Shown: piece by piece, positions 1 to 8,165 of the stretch | How positions within the stretch are numbered: position 1 is the stretch's first letter | How the letters are laid out: the number at the start of each line of letters is the position of its first letter | DNA from: JAPXSY01 sp033812795 | Lineage (GTDB): Bacteria; Verrucomicrobiota; Kiritimatiellia; RFP12; UBA1067 | DNA length: 14,441 nucleotides | Direction of reading: 5' to 3' | Assembly (NCBI GenBank): GCA_033812795.1 | Contig: JAPXSY010000070.1 | Span: forward strand, 1-14,441 | Program-made: the position numbers and the translations under genes | Notes under the pieces: model-generated | What the model was told of the DNA's origin: nothing | The model's input: only the letters and a program-made list of their open reading frames with translations | Databases searched by the model: none

Positions 1-705
1 CATCTTGCTGAAATCCGCGTCCGAACGCACCTTGCCCGGCCAGTCGGCGTGCTTGAACTGCCCGTACGCGTCAACGAACGGGAAGAAGCGCCCGGCTTCC
101 CAAGAACAGTACTCCGGCAGCGGACCGCCCGTCCCCAACGCCTCGATCCGGGTGATCCGGAAAGTGCGCGGCTGGCCGGTCTGATACACGAAAACCACCA
201 GCCGGTCTGAAGCCTCGGTCTCCGGCGCTTTTCCCTCCGGCCCCGTCAGCCGTCTGACCACCTCACCGCGCAACGGCGGCAGCGGCCCGAGCGGAAGCGT
301 GATCTCCCCGCTCTCGCCCGCCTTGAGTTCCAGCGAGGGCAGTGCCATCAGCGCGTCGCGCTCCGCCGGCATGGCCGTGCCCGGCGCGGCAAAGCGGATT
401 TTGAGAAGGTCTTTGCCGGTGTTCTCAGCCCGGACCGCCAGCCCCGAACACCCTGCCATCCCCGGCTGCACGGGCAGCAGCGCCTGGGGCCAGGCCTCCC
501 GCCGACCCTGCGAGAACACCAGGGCGTCCCCCTCGCGCGTGACGCTCAGCCCCCGCTGCACAACCTTCCCGGCGTCCCATTCCGGCGACGGGAAAACGGG
601 AACCCGATCCCCCGCCGCGGCGGCCGCAGTCGCCCCTCCGCAAACAACCAGCGCCGCAAGCGCAACCTGCACGCGCCTGCATCCCGATGTCAATCGACGT
701 GTCAT
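1..705 (-). CDS. Secreted glycoside hydrolase, second tandem copy (5' part only; runs off the left edge)
   Basis: This is the N-terminal 235 codons of a hydrolase gene that continues beyond base 1. The frame is open throughout and starts at the ATG at 705, preceded by the same GGGAGAGAGG-TTTT Shine-Dalgarno region as its neighbour. It aligns without gaps to the first 705 nt of the complete hydrolase gene at 4220-822. I count 19 nucleotide differences by eye (about 97% identity), giving 7 amino-acid differences (G10R, R13Q, G42E, E67G, V111A, V192T, Y193G in complete-copy numbering). It has a signal peptide (residues 1 to about 31), then the N-terminal beta-sandwich-like region and the agarase-type block FVDAYGQFKHADWPGK around 210-225. 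Catalytic parts are outside the window, so whether this copy is intact cannot be judged. It lies 116 bp downstream of the complete copy and is probably in the same operon. Confidence 0.88.
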   Translation of the reverse strand, partial: MTRRLTSGCRRVQVALAALVVCGGATAAAAAGDRVPVFPSPEWDAGKVVQRGLSVTREGDALVFSQGRREAWPQALLPVQPGMAGCSGLAVRAENTGKDLLKIRFAAPGTAMPAERDALMALPSLELKAGESGEITLPLGPLPPLRGEVVRRLTGPEGKAPETEASDRLVVFVYQTGQPRTFRITRIEALGTGGPLPEYCSWEAGRFFPFVDAYGQFKHADWPGKVRSDADFSKM

Positions 706-796
706 AAAACCTCTCTCCCGGCGCGGCCTTGCAACTCCCCTGCTCCACCTCGTCGCAAAGCCGCGCACAATTCAATTCATTTGTCCGATTCGTTTT

Positions 797-815
797 TCAT
801 GGCTGTCCCGCCTCT
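797..815 (-). pseudogene. Remnant of the 3' end of the FGE-fold gene (duplication scar)
   Basis: Read on the minus strand this stretch gives AGAGGCGGGACAGCCATGA, identical to the last codons (E-A-G-Q-P-stop) of the FGE-fold gene at 4307-4325. Here it sits six bases after the stop codon of the complete hydrolase gene, with no coding context. It marks the junction of the tandem duplication: the copied unit began inside the last codons of the FGE-fold gene and was joined just after the hydrolase stop. Confidence 0.8.
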
Positions 816-821
816 GCGCCG

Positions 822-3800
822 CTACCGGAGCGGCTCGACCAGCAGCAGCGAAACAGCATACGGCTCCAACAGGAACCGCCGCGTGACCTCAGCCCCCCGG
901 CCGTCCGCTTCCTCCACCGACTCGAGGTGCGCGGGTTTCGACAGATCCGCGTACGCGTTGCTGTGGCGGGAGTCTGACAGATAGCGCCGCGCCTGCCACC
1001 CCGCAGCCAGTTTCGCCTCCAGCCCGGCCACCCTCAGCTCCACCTCGCACGGCATCGACTGGTGATTCCAGAAAAGAACCGACACGCCGCCCTCGTCCGC
1101 GGCACCCATCGCGCCGAGACCGCCCCCGTCCTCCCGTAATCCCGTGGATTCGGTCTGGACCTCGCTCCGCTTCTGCATGCCCCAGCACTTGACCGCCATC
1201 CCGAAGGGCGCCATGCGCAACGTGCCGTCCGGCGCGTAGAAAAACTGCGTTAGCGCCGTCTGGCTCGGACTGTGGAACGTCACCCACGGCAACACATGCA
1301 GCTTCCGGTTCTTGCGGGAGAAGTACTGGAAAGCCGTCACGCACGTGGCCTGCAACCGGTTCAGATCCCGCGCCACCGGCAGCACCTTCCAAGGTGAACC
1401 CGTGAACCCCATCTCGTCCCAGAACATCGGGATGTCGCTCGCGATGCGGTGCGAATCCAGCAGATCCGTCATCCGCTTCTCAAACCCGGCGGCCTCGCTC
1501 CATTTTTGGTTGCCGTAGTAGTGGTAGCTGAGGAAATCAAGACGCTTGTCGGGAGCGGGATCCGCCGCATAGAGCGCCACGAATTCGCGCAGGTGCCGGT
1601 CCGGCGGAGCACCGGTGGTGGCGGGCCCGCCCACCAGCAGCGGCAGCGCGGGTTTCATCTCCGCGTTCAGTTCGTTGACCGCCTGATACATAGCGCGGTA
1701 GAATTCGTAATACTCGTCCGTGTTCAGATTTCCGAAGGCACTCAGATGGAACTCGTTCAGCGCCTCGATGTAGCGCAGGTTCGGGCAGATCGTCTTGTAG
1801 CGACGGAGCGCGGTTTTGCAGACCTCCTTCCACTGCGCCATCGTCATGCGCCCCTCCACCACATGGCGCTCCAGGCGGCGGACGTTCAGCAGCACCTCGT
1901 CGGCGATGCCCCCGTAGGCCGTGAGGTACGACTCGAACGGCACGTCCGGCATCTCGAAGTCGGCGCCCTCGCCCTTGACCCGGTTCTTAATGGGATAATT
2001 CAGATTGTACGCGCCGGTTTTGATGTCCCAGAGATCGTCCAGGCAGACCCAGCAGCGGACGACCCGCGCCCGGCCGTATTCCCGCTCGATCACCTTGGCG
2101 AGTTCCAGCGGCGGCGACCGCATCAGGATCGAGTTGTTGATGTACCGTTCGATCTCGCGGCGCGGCCCCATCGACTTCGAGGCGTCGACGGCAACCTGCG
2201 CGCGGAGCACATGGGCCTGGCGCATCCCATACAGGGTCGCGCCCGCCGCGCGCACCGCCGCGACGCGCGCGGCATGCGGCGTGTCCGCGACACTGACCAG
2301 CCCGTCATAGCCTTCCGCGCCGGCCGCGTTCCCCTCGGCATACCGGCACCCGATGATCCCGGCCACATTCGGATGCCGCAGCGCCGCGCCGACGCGCGCC
2401 GCATAGGCGGCGGCCCATGCCGCCTGCCCCGCATCTTCCAGCCCGAGCGGCCGGATGCACACGCCGCCGGGCGTCTTCCGCGGCTCCGCCACCACCAAAA
2501 CCGGACGCTCCAGATAGGGCGACACCTCAAACGCCGGGATCGCCCCATCGTCCAGCGCGACACGGACCGCATCGGCGTGCCAGCCTGCCAGCCTCATGAG
2601 AAGCGGATCGGTCTCGTGAAGCAGGCACCCGAGATTCAACGTCTCGGGAAAGACGGACTTGAACACGCTGGCGACCCCGCTGAAGTAGGTTTCCGCGAAC
2701 AGCTCACCGAACTCCGTGCGGTCGCGGCCCGTGCCCACGGTCGGCACGCGGGTCGCGTTCAGGAGTTCGGGCCACTCCGCGTATTCGGTCTTCCACGCGG
2801 CGTTGAGTTTCGCCACCGTGCCGTAGCGCCGTTTGAGGAAGGCCAGCAGCCAGACTTTCGCGGGTTGCCGCGCGGGCGCTCGCATCACTTCACCCAAAAG
2901 CGCATGGATCTGCAGACGCCCGATTCCGGAGTCCACGCCCAACCCCACGCACCAGATGTCCCTCGCCAGACCCCGGCGCGCCTCCAGTTGCCGCCGGACC
3001 TCTTTTTGGAATGCCGGGTCAAACGGGTCGATCAGCGGACAGGCCGCATCCCCCGCGCCTTCGACGCGCGGGCCGGTCAGCGTGAGCCGCGCCAGATAAG
3101 GCGTTTTGCTCAGCGCGGTGACCTCCGGCGCACTGTCGGCGTCCAATACGTTCACGCCCCAGCTCCGCAGGCGGCGGTGAAGGTTCTCCGCCGTCACCTC
3201 AAGCCCTTTCGCGCCGTATTTCTTCCGCGCGTTGGCAACCCGGAAATCCACCGCTCCGCTCTCTTCCGCAGGCCGACTCTCGAAAAACGCCTCTCGGACG
3301 GTTTCCCCCGCAGGCGATTCCGCTAGCGTCGCGCCGGCCACGCCATGCGCCCACCAGAGCGCCCCCTCGGGATCCACGAACCACCACCGGCCATCCACCT
3401 TCTCCAGCCGGAACCGCCCCGGGGCGCGGCGCTTCGGCCCGTCCGCCCATCCGCCGAAGGCGTTCCAGCCCGGCGGCGCGGGCCGGGCGGCGAGTTCCGC
3501 ACGCTCCCGTTCCGACATCTTGCTGAAATCCGCGTCCGAACGCACCTTGCCCGGCCAGTCGGCGTGCTTGAACTGCCCGTACGCGTCAACGAACGGGAAG
3601 AAGCGCCCGGCTTCCCAAGAACAGTACTCCGGCAGCGGACCGTACACGCCCAACGCCTCGATCCGGGTGATCCGGAAAGTGCGCGGCTGACCGGTCTGAT
3701 ACACGAAAACCACCAGCCGGTCTGAAGCCTCGGTCTCCGGCGCTTTTCCCTCCGGCCCCGTCAGCCGCCTGACCACCTCACCGCGCAACGGCGGCAGCGG

Positions 3801-4220
3801 CCCGAGCGGAAGCGTGATCTCCCCGCTCTCGCCCGCCTTGAGTTCCAGCGAGGGCAGTGCCATCAGCGCGTCGCGCTCTGCCGGCATGACCGTGCCCGGT
3901 GCGGCAAAGCGGATTTTGAGAAGGTCTTTGCCGGTGTTCTCAGCCCGGACCGCCAGCCCTGAACACCCCGCCATCCCCGGCTGCACGGGCAGCAGCGCCT
4001 GGGGCCAGGCCTCCCGCCGCTCCTGCGAGAACACCAGGGCGTCCCCCTCGCGCGTGACGCTCAGCCCGCGCTGCACAACCTTCCCGGCGTCCCACCCCGG
4101 CGACGGGAAAACGGGAACCCGATCCCCCGCCGCGGCGGCCGCAGTCGCCCCTCCGCAAACAACCAGCGCCGCAAGCGCAACCCGCACGCGCCCGCATCCC
4201 GATGTCAATCGACGTGTCAT
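822..4220 (-). CDS. Secreted two-domain glycoside hydrolase: GH50/agarase-like half plus GH39-like half
   Basis: Complete, 1132 aa. I chose the ATG at 4220 because it begins a good signal peptide (residues 1 to about 31, hydrophobic core VALAALVVCGGATAAAA) and follows GGGAGAGAGG; an upstream in-frame start at 4286 would precede the signal peptide and lacks support. Residues about 200-665 resemble the GH50-type agarase family: GQFKHADWPGK near 215-225, NAFGGWADGP near 253-262, WWFVDPEGALWWAHG near 279-293, and YDGLVSVADTP near 638-648. At the family's acid/base motif (VDNE) this protein has VDSG at 429-432, so this half may be inactive, although a nucleophile-like Glu remains near 579. Residues about 690-1132 resemble a clan GH-A, GH39-type enzyme: acid/base in ALNE (E823), nucleophile in WDEMG (E936), and a C-terminal beta-sandwich ending near PYAVSLLLVEP. 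It is exported and probably acts on polysaccharide; substrate unknown. The FGE-fold gene ends 86 bp upstream. Family assignments rest on motif recognition. Confidence 0.85.
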   Translation of the reverse strand: MTRRLTSGCGRVRVALAALVVCGGATAAAAAGDRVPVFPSPGWDAGKVVQRGLSVTREGDALVFSQERREAWPQALLPVQPGMAGCSGLAVRAENTGKDLLKIRFAAPGTVMPAERDALMALPSLELKAGESGEITLPLGPLPPLRGEVVRRLTGPEGKAPETEASDRLVVFVYQTGQPRTFRITRIEALGVYGPLPEYCSWEAGRFFPFVDAYGQFKHADWPGKVRSDADFSKMSERERAELAARPAPPGWNAFGGWADGPKRRAPGRFRLEKVDGRWWFVDPEGALWWAHGVAGATLAESPAGETVREAFFESRPAEESGAVDFRVANARKKYGAKGLEVTAENLHRRLRSWGVNVLDADSAPEVTALSKTPYLARLTLTGPRVEGAGDAACPLIDPFDPAFQKEVRRQLEARRGLARDIWCVGLGVDSGIGRLQIHALLGEVMRAPARQPAKVWLLAFLKRRYGTVAKLNAAWKTEYAEWPELLNATRVPTVGTGRDRTEFGELFAETYFSGVASVFKSVFPETLNLGCLLHETDPLLMRLAGWHADAVRVALDDGAIPAFEVSPYLERPVLVVAEPRKTPGGVCIRPLGLEDAGQAAWAAAYAARVGAALRHPNVAGIIGCRYAEGNAAGAEGYDGLVSVADTPHAARVAAVRAAGATLYGMRQAHVLRAQVAVDASKSMGPRREIERYINNSILMRSPPLELAKVIEREYGRARVVRCWVCLDDLWDIKTGAYNLNYPIKNRVKGEGADFEMPDVPFESYLTAYGGIADEVLLNVRRLERHVVEGRMTMAQWKEVCKTALRRYKTICPNLRYIEALNEFHLSAFGNLNTDEYYEFYRAMYQAVNELNAEMKPALPLLVGGPATTGAPPDRHLREFVALYAADPAPDKRLDFLSYHYYGNQKWSEAAGFEKRMTDLLDSHRIASDIPMFWDEMGFTGSPWKVLPVARDLNRLQATCVTAFQYFSRKNRKLHVLPWVTFHSPSQTALTQFFYAPDGTLRMAPFGMAVKCWGMQKRSEVQTESTGLREDGGGLGAMGAADEGGVSVLFWNHQSMPCEVELRVAGLEAKLAAGWQARRYLSDSRHSNAYADLSKPAHLESVEEADGRGAEVTRRFLLEPYAVSLLLVEPLR

Positions 4221-4325
4221 AAAACCTCTCTCCCGGCGCGGCCTTGCAACTCCCCTGATCCACCTCGTCACAAGTCCGCGCGTCATTCACTTGTCCGAGC
4301 CGGTTTTCATGGCTGTCCCGCCTCT
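3516..4325 (-). repeat. Direct repeat, copy 2 of the ~3.5 kb tandem duplication
   Basis: This is the counterpart of bases 1-815. It contains the 5' part of the complete hydrolase gene, its leader and the final codons of the FGE-fold gene. Coding-region identity to copy 1 is about 97% by eye count. One small cluster of five substitutions within seven bases lies at 3643-3649 (128-134 in copy 1). Confidence 0.95.
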
Positions 4326-6649
4326 TCCGGCAGTTGACAGTAGAGCCGAAAGCCGATATTCCCTTGTGTGCTGGTGTGATAGAAGCCGCCGCGGGTTGAA
4401 GAGTAGAGCGTGGACAGGTTCGGACTGCTGTAGGTGCCGCCGCGGTAAATGCGTTTGCCGTCCGCAGCCGTCGTGGGGCCTGTCGGGTCGACCGCATAGG
4501 CGGTCGGTCCGCTCCAGTTCCAATCCAGGCAGAACTCGGTGATGTTCCCGTGCATGTCGTAGAGTCCGAAGCCGTTGGGATTGAGCAATCCCACGAGCTG
4601 TGCTCCGCCTCCCGAATTATTTTTGTGCCAGGCGATGTCGTTGATCGCGGCCCAATCGTCTTTCGAGGCCGCGTTCCGCCCGTTGTTGAAGTGCGAACTC
4701 GTGCCCGCGCGGCAGGCGTACTCCCACTGCGCGTCCGTGGGCAGATCGAACAGCAGGGTTTTCCCTCCGCTCGCGGTTTTAGCCCGGAGCAGTCCCATAA
4801 AAGAACTCGCAGCCACGCTGTTCGAGGTCGTGGGCCAGTCAATGCCGTCCGTCGTGCTGCCTCGGAGGCTAGTGTAGGAGACATCCCCGACCGGATGGGC
4901 GGTCGTCCCCTTGTTGCCGCCCATCACCCGGGTGTACTGCGCGCGGGTCACCTCGAACACGCCCGCGTAAAACGGACGTGTCAACGTGACCGGAACCCCC
5001 GTGTTCACCGGCTGCCGCATGGTATAGGTGTCCGGGGGCAGAAGTTTCAGCACGATCCGATCCGTTTTGTAGATGTTGTCGGTCAGCAGTTCCGGCAGCA
5101 CATTGGTGTAACTCACCGGCCAGGAGGTCGCCCCGGACCCCGCGCTCACGTCCACAATCATGTAGCGCGCGTATCCCGACGCCAGCTGCTCGACGCGGTA
5201 GTGGTAGGCGTTGTTCAAAACACTGTCATCCATCACCGAGAGCAAGCCGCCCGTACCCGTCAGATTCTCGCCGATCTGCGTTTCAAAGGGTCCGGTTGGC
5301 GACTCGGAGCGGAACACGCCGTACACGGCGTCCGGCAGGCTGACCCAAGTAATCATCGGCACCGCCACAGGGTCAACCCGCGTGATCACGGCGTTTTCTC
5401 CCCCTTCCGCCCCTGCCTGCCCGAGGGTCTCATCCTCCGGCAGCCGCAACACCAGCCGCGACCCCATCACGCCCGGCACATACACCTTTTCCGGATCCGC
5501 GCCGTTCACCAACGTGTTTTTCAAGTAACTCGTATTGGGCGACTTGGACTGGCCGCCCCGAAACACGCGGGTGTTGACATTGGTCGGCCCCAGCGGATCC
5601 GTTCCCGCGTATTTTTCCTCCATCCAATTCCTATCCAGCAGCAGTTCCGCCACATTGCCGTGCGTGTCGTAAATCCCCCAGGCGTTGGGCAGGTAGGAGC
5701 CGACCGGCGCATGCCCCGTCTGCCCGTCGATCGGGATGTCGTTGTTCGCCTTGCAGCGCGCGATGTTGGTCACCATAGAGAAGTCCGTGCCATCCGAAGG
5801 ATTCGCGTCCGTGCCGTTATAGAAATCCGTCGTCGTTCCGGCACGGCTGGCGTACTCCCACTGCGCGCTGGTCGGCAGGTCGAAGTTGTCGCTGCCGGTT
5901 TTGGCCCGCAGACGGCCGATCAGCGAATTCGGGGCAACCAGATTGTCGGCGGGCCAACCCCATCCCGCCGCATCGTTCGTGCCGCCGCGCAAATCGGCGA
6001 ATGAGAAATTGTTCGCCGGACGGGTGGCGCCGTGATCCTGGCTCGCATAAGCCGAACCGGTCATGTTGACGCACTGATCTTGAGTCAGCTCAAACACGCC
6101 GATATAGAAGGGCCGGGTCAGGGTCACATCGTATAAGCCGAACATCTTGAAACTGCCCGCGCCGATCAGTTTCAGCACCACCTTCGTTGTCCGGTACGCG
6201 GGATCGGTCAGCAGGTCCGGCACGGCATTGGTCACAACCACCGGCCATGATGCCGCATTCGTGCCGCCGGACACATCGAGGATCAGGTAGTTCGCATACC
6301 CGGGCGACACCGTCTCGATCCGGTAGTACCGGCGGCTGCCCGCGGCCCCGGATTGCGGATCCGTCAGTGTCGTCGTGTACCCCGTTGCCGTCACGTCGCC
6401 CCCGACCTGCGTGTCGTACGGTCCGGCCGCATTTTCCGACCGCCAGACGCGGTACACGCCCAGCGGGTACGACTCCCAGGTCAGGGAGGGCATGCCACCG
6501 CCCGGCGTGACGCGTGAAACGACTGTCCCCGCCGCAGCCGCCTGAATTCCGAGCAACCCCATCGCCAACCCCGCGCACCAGCCCCGAACGCAAAAGGCCA
6601 GCCCGCTCCACACTTTCTTTTCCAACCGGATTCCTGAAATCACGCTCAT
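4307..6649 (-). CDS. Secreted tandem FN3-like / FGE-fold (SUMF1) protein
   Basis: Complete, 780 aa. The start at 6649 gives a signal peptide (core LAMGLLGIQAAAAG, residues about 28-41) and has GGAGGAGG seven to eight bases upstream; a longer in-frame start at 6727 overlaps the preceding gene. The protein is two copies of one module: an FN3-like segment (about 42-115 and 420-490) followed by a formylglycine-generating-enzyme fold (about 120-405 and 495-775). Module hallmarks occur in both: LTRPFYIGVFELT and LTRPFYAGVFEVT, DLPTSAQWEYASRAG and DLPTDAQWEYACRAG, GIYDTHGNVAE and GLYDMHGNITE, RVFRGG and RIYRGG. True sulfatase-modifying FGE has a copper-binding cysteine pair just after the RGG motif. 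Neither module has cysteines there (QSKSPNTSYLK and TYSSPNLSTLY), so sulfatase activation is unlikely. A binding, structural or other role is possible. It is the second gene of the operon. Confidence 0.88.
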   Translation of the reverse strand: MSVISGIRLEKKVWSGLAFCVRGWCAGLAMGLLGIQAAAAGTVVSRVTPGGGMPSLTWESYPLGVYRVWRSENAAGPYDTQVGGDVTATGYTTTLTDPQSGAAGSRRYYRIETVSPGYANYLILDVSGGTNAASWPVVVTNAVPDLLTDPAYRTTKVVLKLIGAGSFKMFGLYDVTLTRPFYIGVFELTQDQCVNMTGSAYASQDHGATRPANNFSFADLRGGTNDAAGWGWPADNLVAPNSLIGRLRAKTGSDNFDLPTSAQWEYASRAGTTTDFYNGTDANPSDGTDFSMVTNIARCKANNDIPIDGQTGHAPVGSYLPNAWGIYDTHGNVAELLLDRNWMEEKYAGTDPLGPTNVNTRVFRGGQSKSPNTSYLKNTLVNGADPEKVYVPGVMGSRLVLRLPEDETLGQAGAEGGENAVITRVDPVAVPMITWVSLPDAVYGVFRSESPTGPFETQIGENLTGTGGLLSVMDDSVLNNAYHYRVEQLASGYARYMIVDVSAGSGATSWPVSYTNVLPELLTDNIYKTDRIVLKLLPPDTYTMRQPVNTGVPVTLTRPFYAGVFEVTRAQYTRVMGGNKGTTAHPVGDVSYTSLRGSTTDGIDWPTTSNSVAASSFMGLLRAKTASGGKTLLFDLPTDAQWEYACRAGTSSHFNNGRNAASKDDWAAINDIAWHKNNSGGGAQLVGLLNPNGFGLYDMHGNITEFCLDWNWSGPTAYAVDPTGPTTAADGKRIYRGGTYSSPNLSTLYSSTRGGFYHTSTQGNIGFRLYCQLPEEAGQP

Positions 6650-6654
6650 GTCTG

Positions 6655-6665
6655 CCTCCTCCTCA
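6655..6665 (-). promoter_or_regulatory. Ribosome-binding site overlapping the upstream stop codon
   Basis: On the minus strand the sequence TGAGGAGGAGG combines the TGA stop of the beta-helix gene (6665-6663) with a strong Shine-Dalgarno for the FGE-fold gene starting at 6649. This arrangement suggests translational coupling of the two genes and decides the start at 6649. Confidence 0.75.
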
Positions 6666-8117
6666 ACGCAACGAAATGAATGTGCCGCCCACCGCGATGA
6701 CTGCCACGACCGCGTTACCCTCCGCACGGATGGTCCGGATCACCTTCCGCTCGTCATCGCGTCCAGTGCCAATCAGTTGCCAGCTCGACAGCGCACCGGG
6801 ATTCGCGATCCCGTCCGCAGCCGTGAACAGGACCAGGCGCGTGTTCAACGCGAGGGGTGCCTCCTCAGCGCATCCCAGATCGATTGTGCCGCCGCCCGCC
6901 ACAGTCAACGCCCCGCTGACGGCCACCCGGTCGTTGACCCATGCGCCCTCCTCCTCTGCCGTGCGCAAGGCGCAGGTCACCCCGTTGCCCAGGGTCAGAT
7001 TCCCATTGACGCTCAGCACCGCGCCGGTCACCGCAGGTTCGAAGCGCGCGACCGCGATCATCCCGGTCGCCTGCAGCGTCCCTTCCGGCACGACCGTGCC
7101 CGTCCCGTAAAGCCCGTCAAACACGCAGGAAGCATCCTTCAGCCGACACAGGGAGTTGCTCCCCACAAACAGATCCGCAAGCCCCGCCGTATTCGCGACC
7201 GACACATCCGGGCAGTTTGTGACCGCCAGCAGTTCCACCCCGTCCATCGTTGGCAGGCTCACCCTCTCTCCCGACGCCACACCCGCCAAGGCCACCCGGT
7301 CATACCCCTCGCCCAGGGCGACCGTACCGAAAACCGCCGTGTTTCCGCTCGCGAACGCCAGCGTGTCCTCCCCGTGTCCGCCGAGCACGGCGAACCCGTC
7401 TGCAGCCGCCGTAACCAAGGCGTTGCTTTCGGCCGCAGTGGCCGTCCGCGCCTTAACCTTCGCCAGCAGGGTCTGCAGGGCCGACGCCGCGCTGGCGGCC
7501 GAACCGTCCCCCGTGTCCCATCCGTAGGTTCCGCCAAAGAGCACCGCACCGGAGCCCAGCGTCACGTCCACCGCCGTGCCGGCGCAGAGCGCCGCCGCCA
7601 GCGTTCCGTCCGGGCCGGCATTCGCGCTCACCACCCCGTCGATCAACCCCGCCCACAAGGTGGCCGGATTCGTCAATCCACCCGCTCCCGACCACGCCAG
7701 CGCACCGAACGCCTGATCCGGGCCGGTGCCGTGGAGTTCGCCGCTCACGCGTCCGAGACGCACCGACACCCCGGTTCTGGCCGCATCAAAGGTCCCCTGC
7801 GAAAAAGCAGCCATGCCGGTCGGTGAGGCCCCGCTTGCCACCGTCCCGTCGATCGAGACGCACGACAGCGACAACGCCCGATCCGTCCCGACCGCGCCGA
7901 ACGTCACCTCAGCCACATTCGTCGCGAAGACCGCTGAGAACAGCCCGTCGGCAGGTGCCGCGCTCACGCAGGCCACTGCGGCCTCCGCACCCGCATTCGG
8001 AACGACTCCCGCCCGGACGGAAAAACCCGTGGCGCACACCAAGACGCCACACCCCGCCATCGCACGGCACAGCCCGCGCGCGCGCACCCATCCCCTTGCC
8101 TGATTGGTCACACCCAT
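6663..8117 (-). CDS. Secreted beta-helix / autotransporter-passenger-like protein
   Basis: Complete, 484 aa, and the first gene of the operon. The start at 8117 is preceded by AAGGAGGAG at 8130-8122 and begins a basic, then hydrophobic, signal sequence (MAGCGVLVCATGFSVRAG, residues about 20-37). The rest is rich in Gly, Ala, Val and Thr. In the C-terminal half it shows short strand-turn repeats typical of right-handed beta-helices and autotransporter passenger repeats: LSVNGNLTLGNGVTCAL (368-384) and DRVAVSGALTVAGGGTIDLG (396-415), ending in a beta-rich tail GGTFISLR. No outer-membrane beta-barrel domain, sortase motif or catalytic motif is visible. It may be a surface or matrix protein, or may present ligands to the neighbouring exported proteins. 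The function is not recognised. The FGE-fold gene starts 13 bp after its stop. Confidence 0.8.
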   Translation of the reverse strand: MGVTNQARGWVRARGLCRAMAGCGVLVCATGFSVRAGVVPNAGAEAAVACVSAAPADGLFSAVFATNVAEVTFGAVGTDRALSLSCVSIDGTVASGASPTGMAAFSQGTFDAARTGVSVRLGRVSGELHGTGPDQAFGALAWSGAGGLTNPATLWAGLIDGVVSANAGPDGTLAAALCAGTAVDVTLGSGAVLFGGTYGWDTGDGSAASAASALQTLLAKVKARTATAAESNALVTAAADGFAVLGGHGEDTLAFASGNTAVFGTVALGEGYDRVALAGVASGERVSLPTMDGVELLAVTNCPDVSVANTAGLADLFVGSNSLCRLKDASCVFDGLYGTGTVVPEGTLQATGMIAVARFEPAVTGAVLSVNGNLTLGNGVTCALRTAEEEGAWVNDRVAVSGALTVAGGGTIDLGCAEEAPLALNTRLVLFTAADGIANPGALSSWQLIGTGRDDERKVIRTIRAEGNAVVAVIAVGGTFISLR

Positions 8118-8165
8118 ACCACTCCTCCTTCCGCCTGTCGGCCAAACCTTGTCTCGTTGATTTAT

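Larger units (their letters stand above)
1..815 (-). repeat. Direct repeat, copy 1 of a ~3.5 kb tandem duplication
   Basis: Bases 1-815 match 3516-4325 with a constant offset of 3515 up to about base 740 and one 5-bp indel in the spacer. Similarity stops sharply at the CCTCT ending at 815 (4325 in the other copy). The repeat covers the 5' part of the hydrolase gene, its leader and the last codons of the gene that precedes the complete copy. The left limit is outside the window. Confidence 0.95.

Noticed and set aside
425..775. Minus-strand 116-codon frame in the left repeat
   Set aside because: It is out of frame with the hydrolase copy, which is open across the same bases and 97% identical to the complete gene.
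1449..3326. Long plus-strand open frame of 625 codons opposite the hydrolase gene
   Set aside because: It is an antisense shadow of a high-GC gene: Arg/Pro/His-rich, no domain motifs, no ribosome-binding site, while the minus-strand frame shows clear family motifs.
4221..4286. Longer start for the complete hydrolase (ATG at 4286)
   Set aside because: It would put 22 basic residues before the signal peptide; the ATG at 4220 has a purine-rich ribosome-binding site, and the same start context is preserved in the duplicate.
4307..6649. Genuine sulfatase-activating formylglycine-generating enzyme
   Set aside because: The fold matches, but the cysteine pair needed for copper binding is missing in both modules and no sulfatase is present in the window.
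4550..7826. Plus-strand open frames opposite the FGE-fold and beta-helix genes (4550-6004 and 6648-7826)
   Set aside because: They have shadow-like composition, Arg/His/Pro-rich, without recognisable domains. The minus strand carries the tandem FGE modules and signal peptides.
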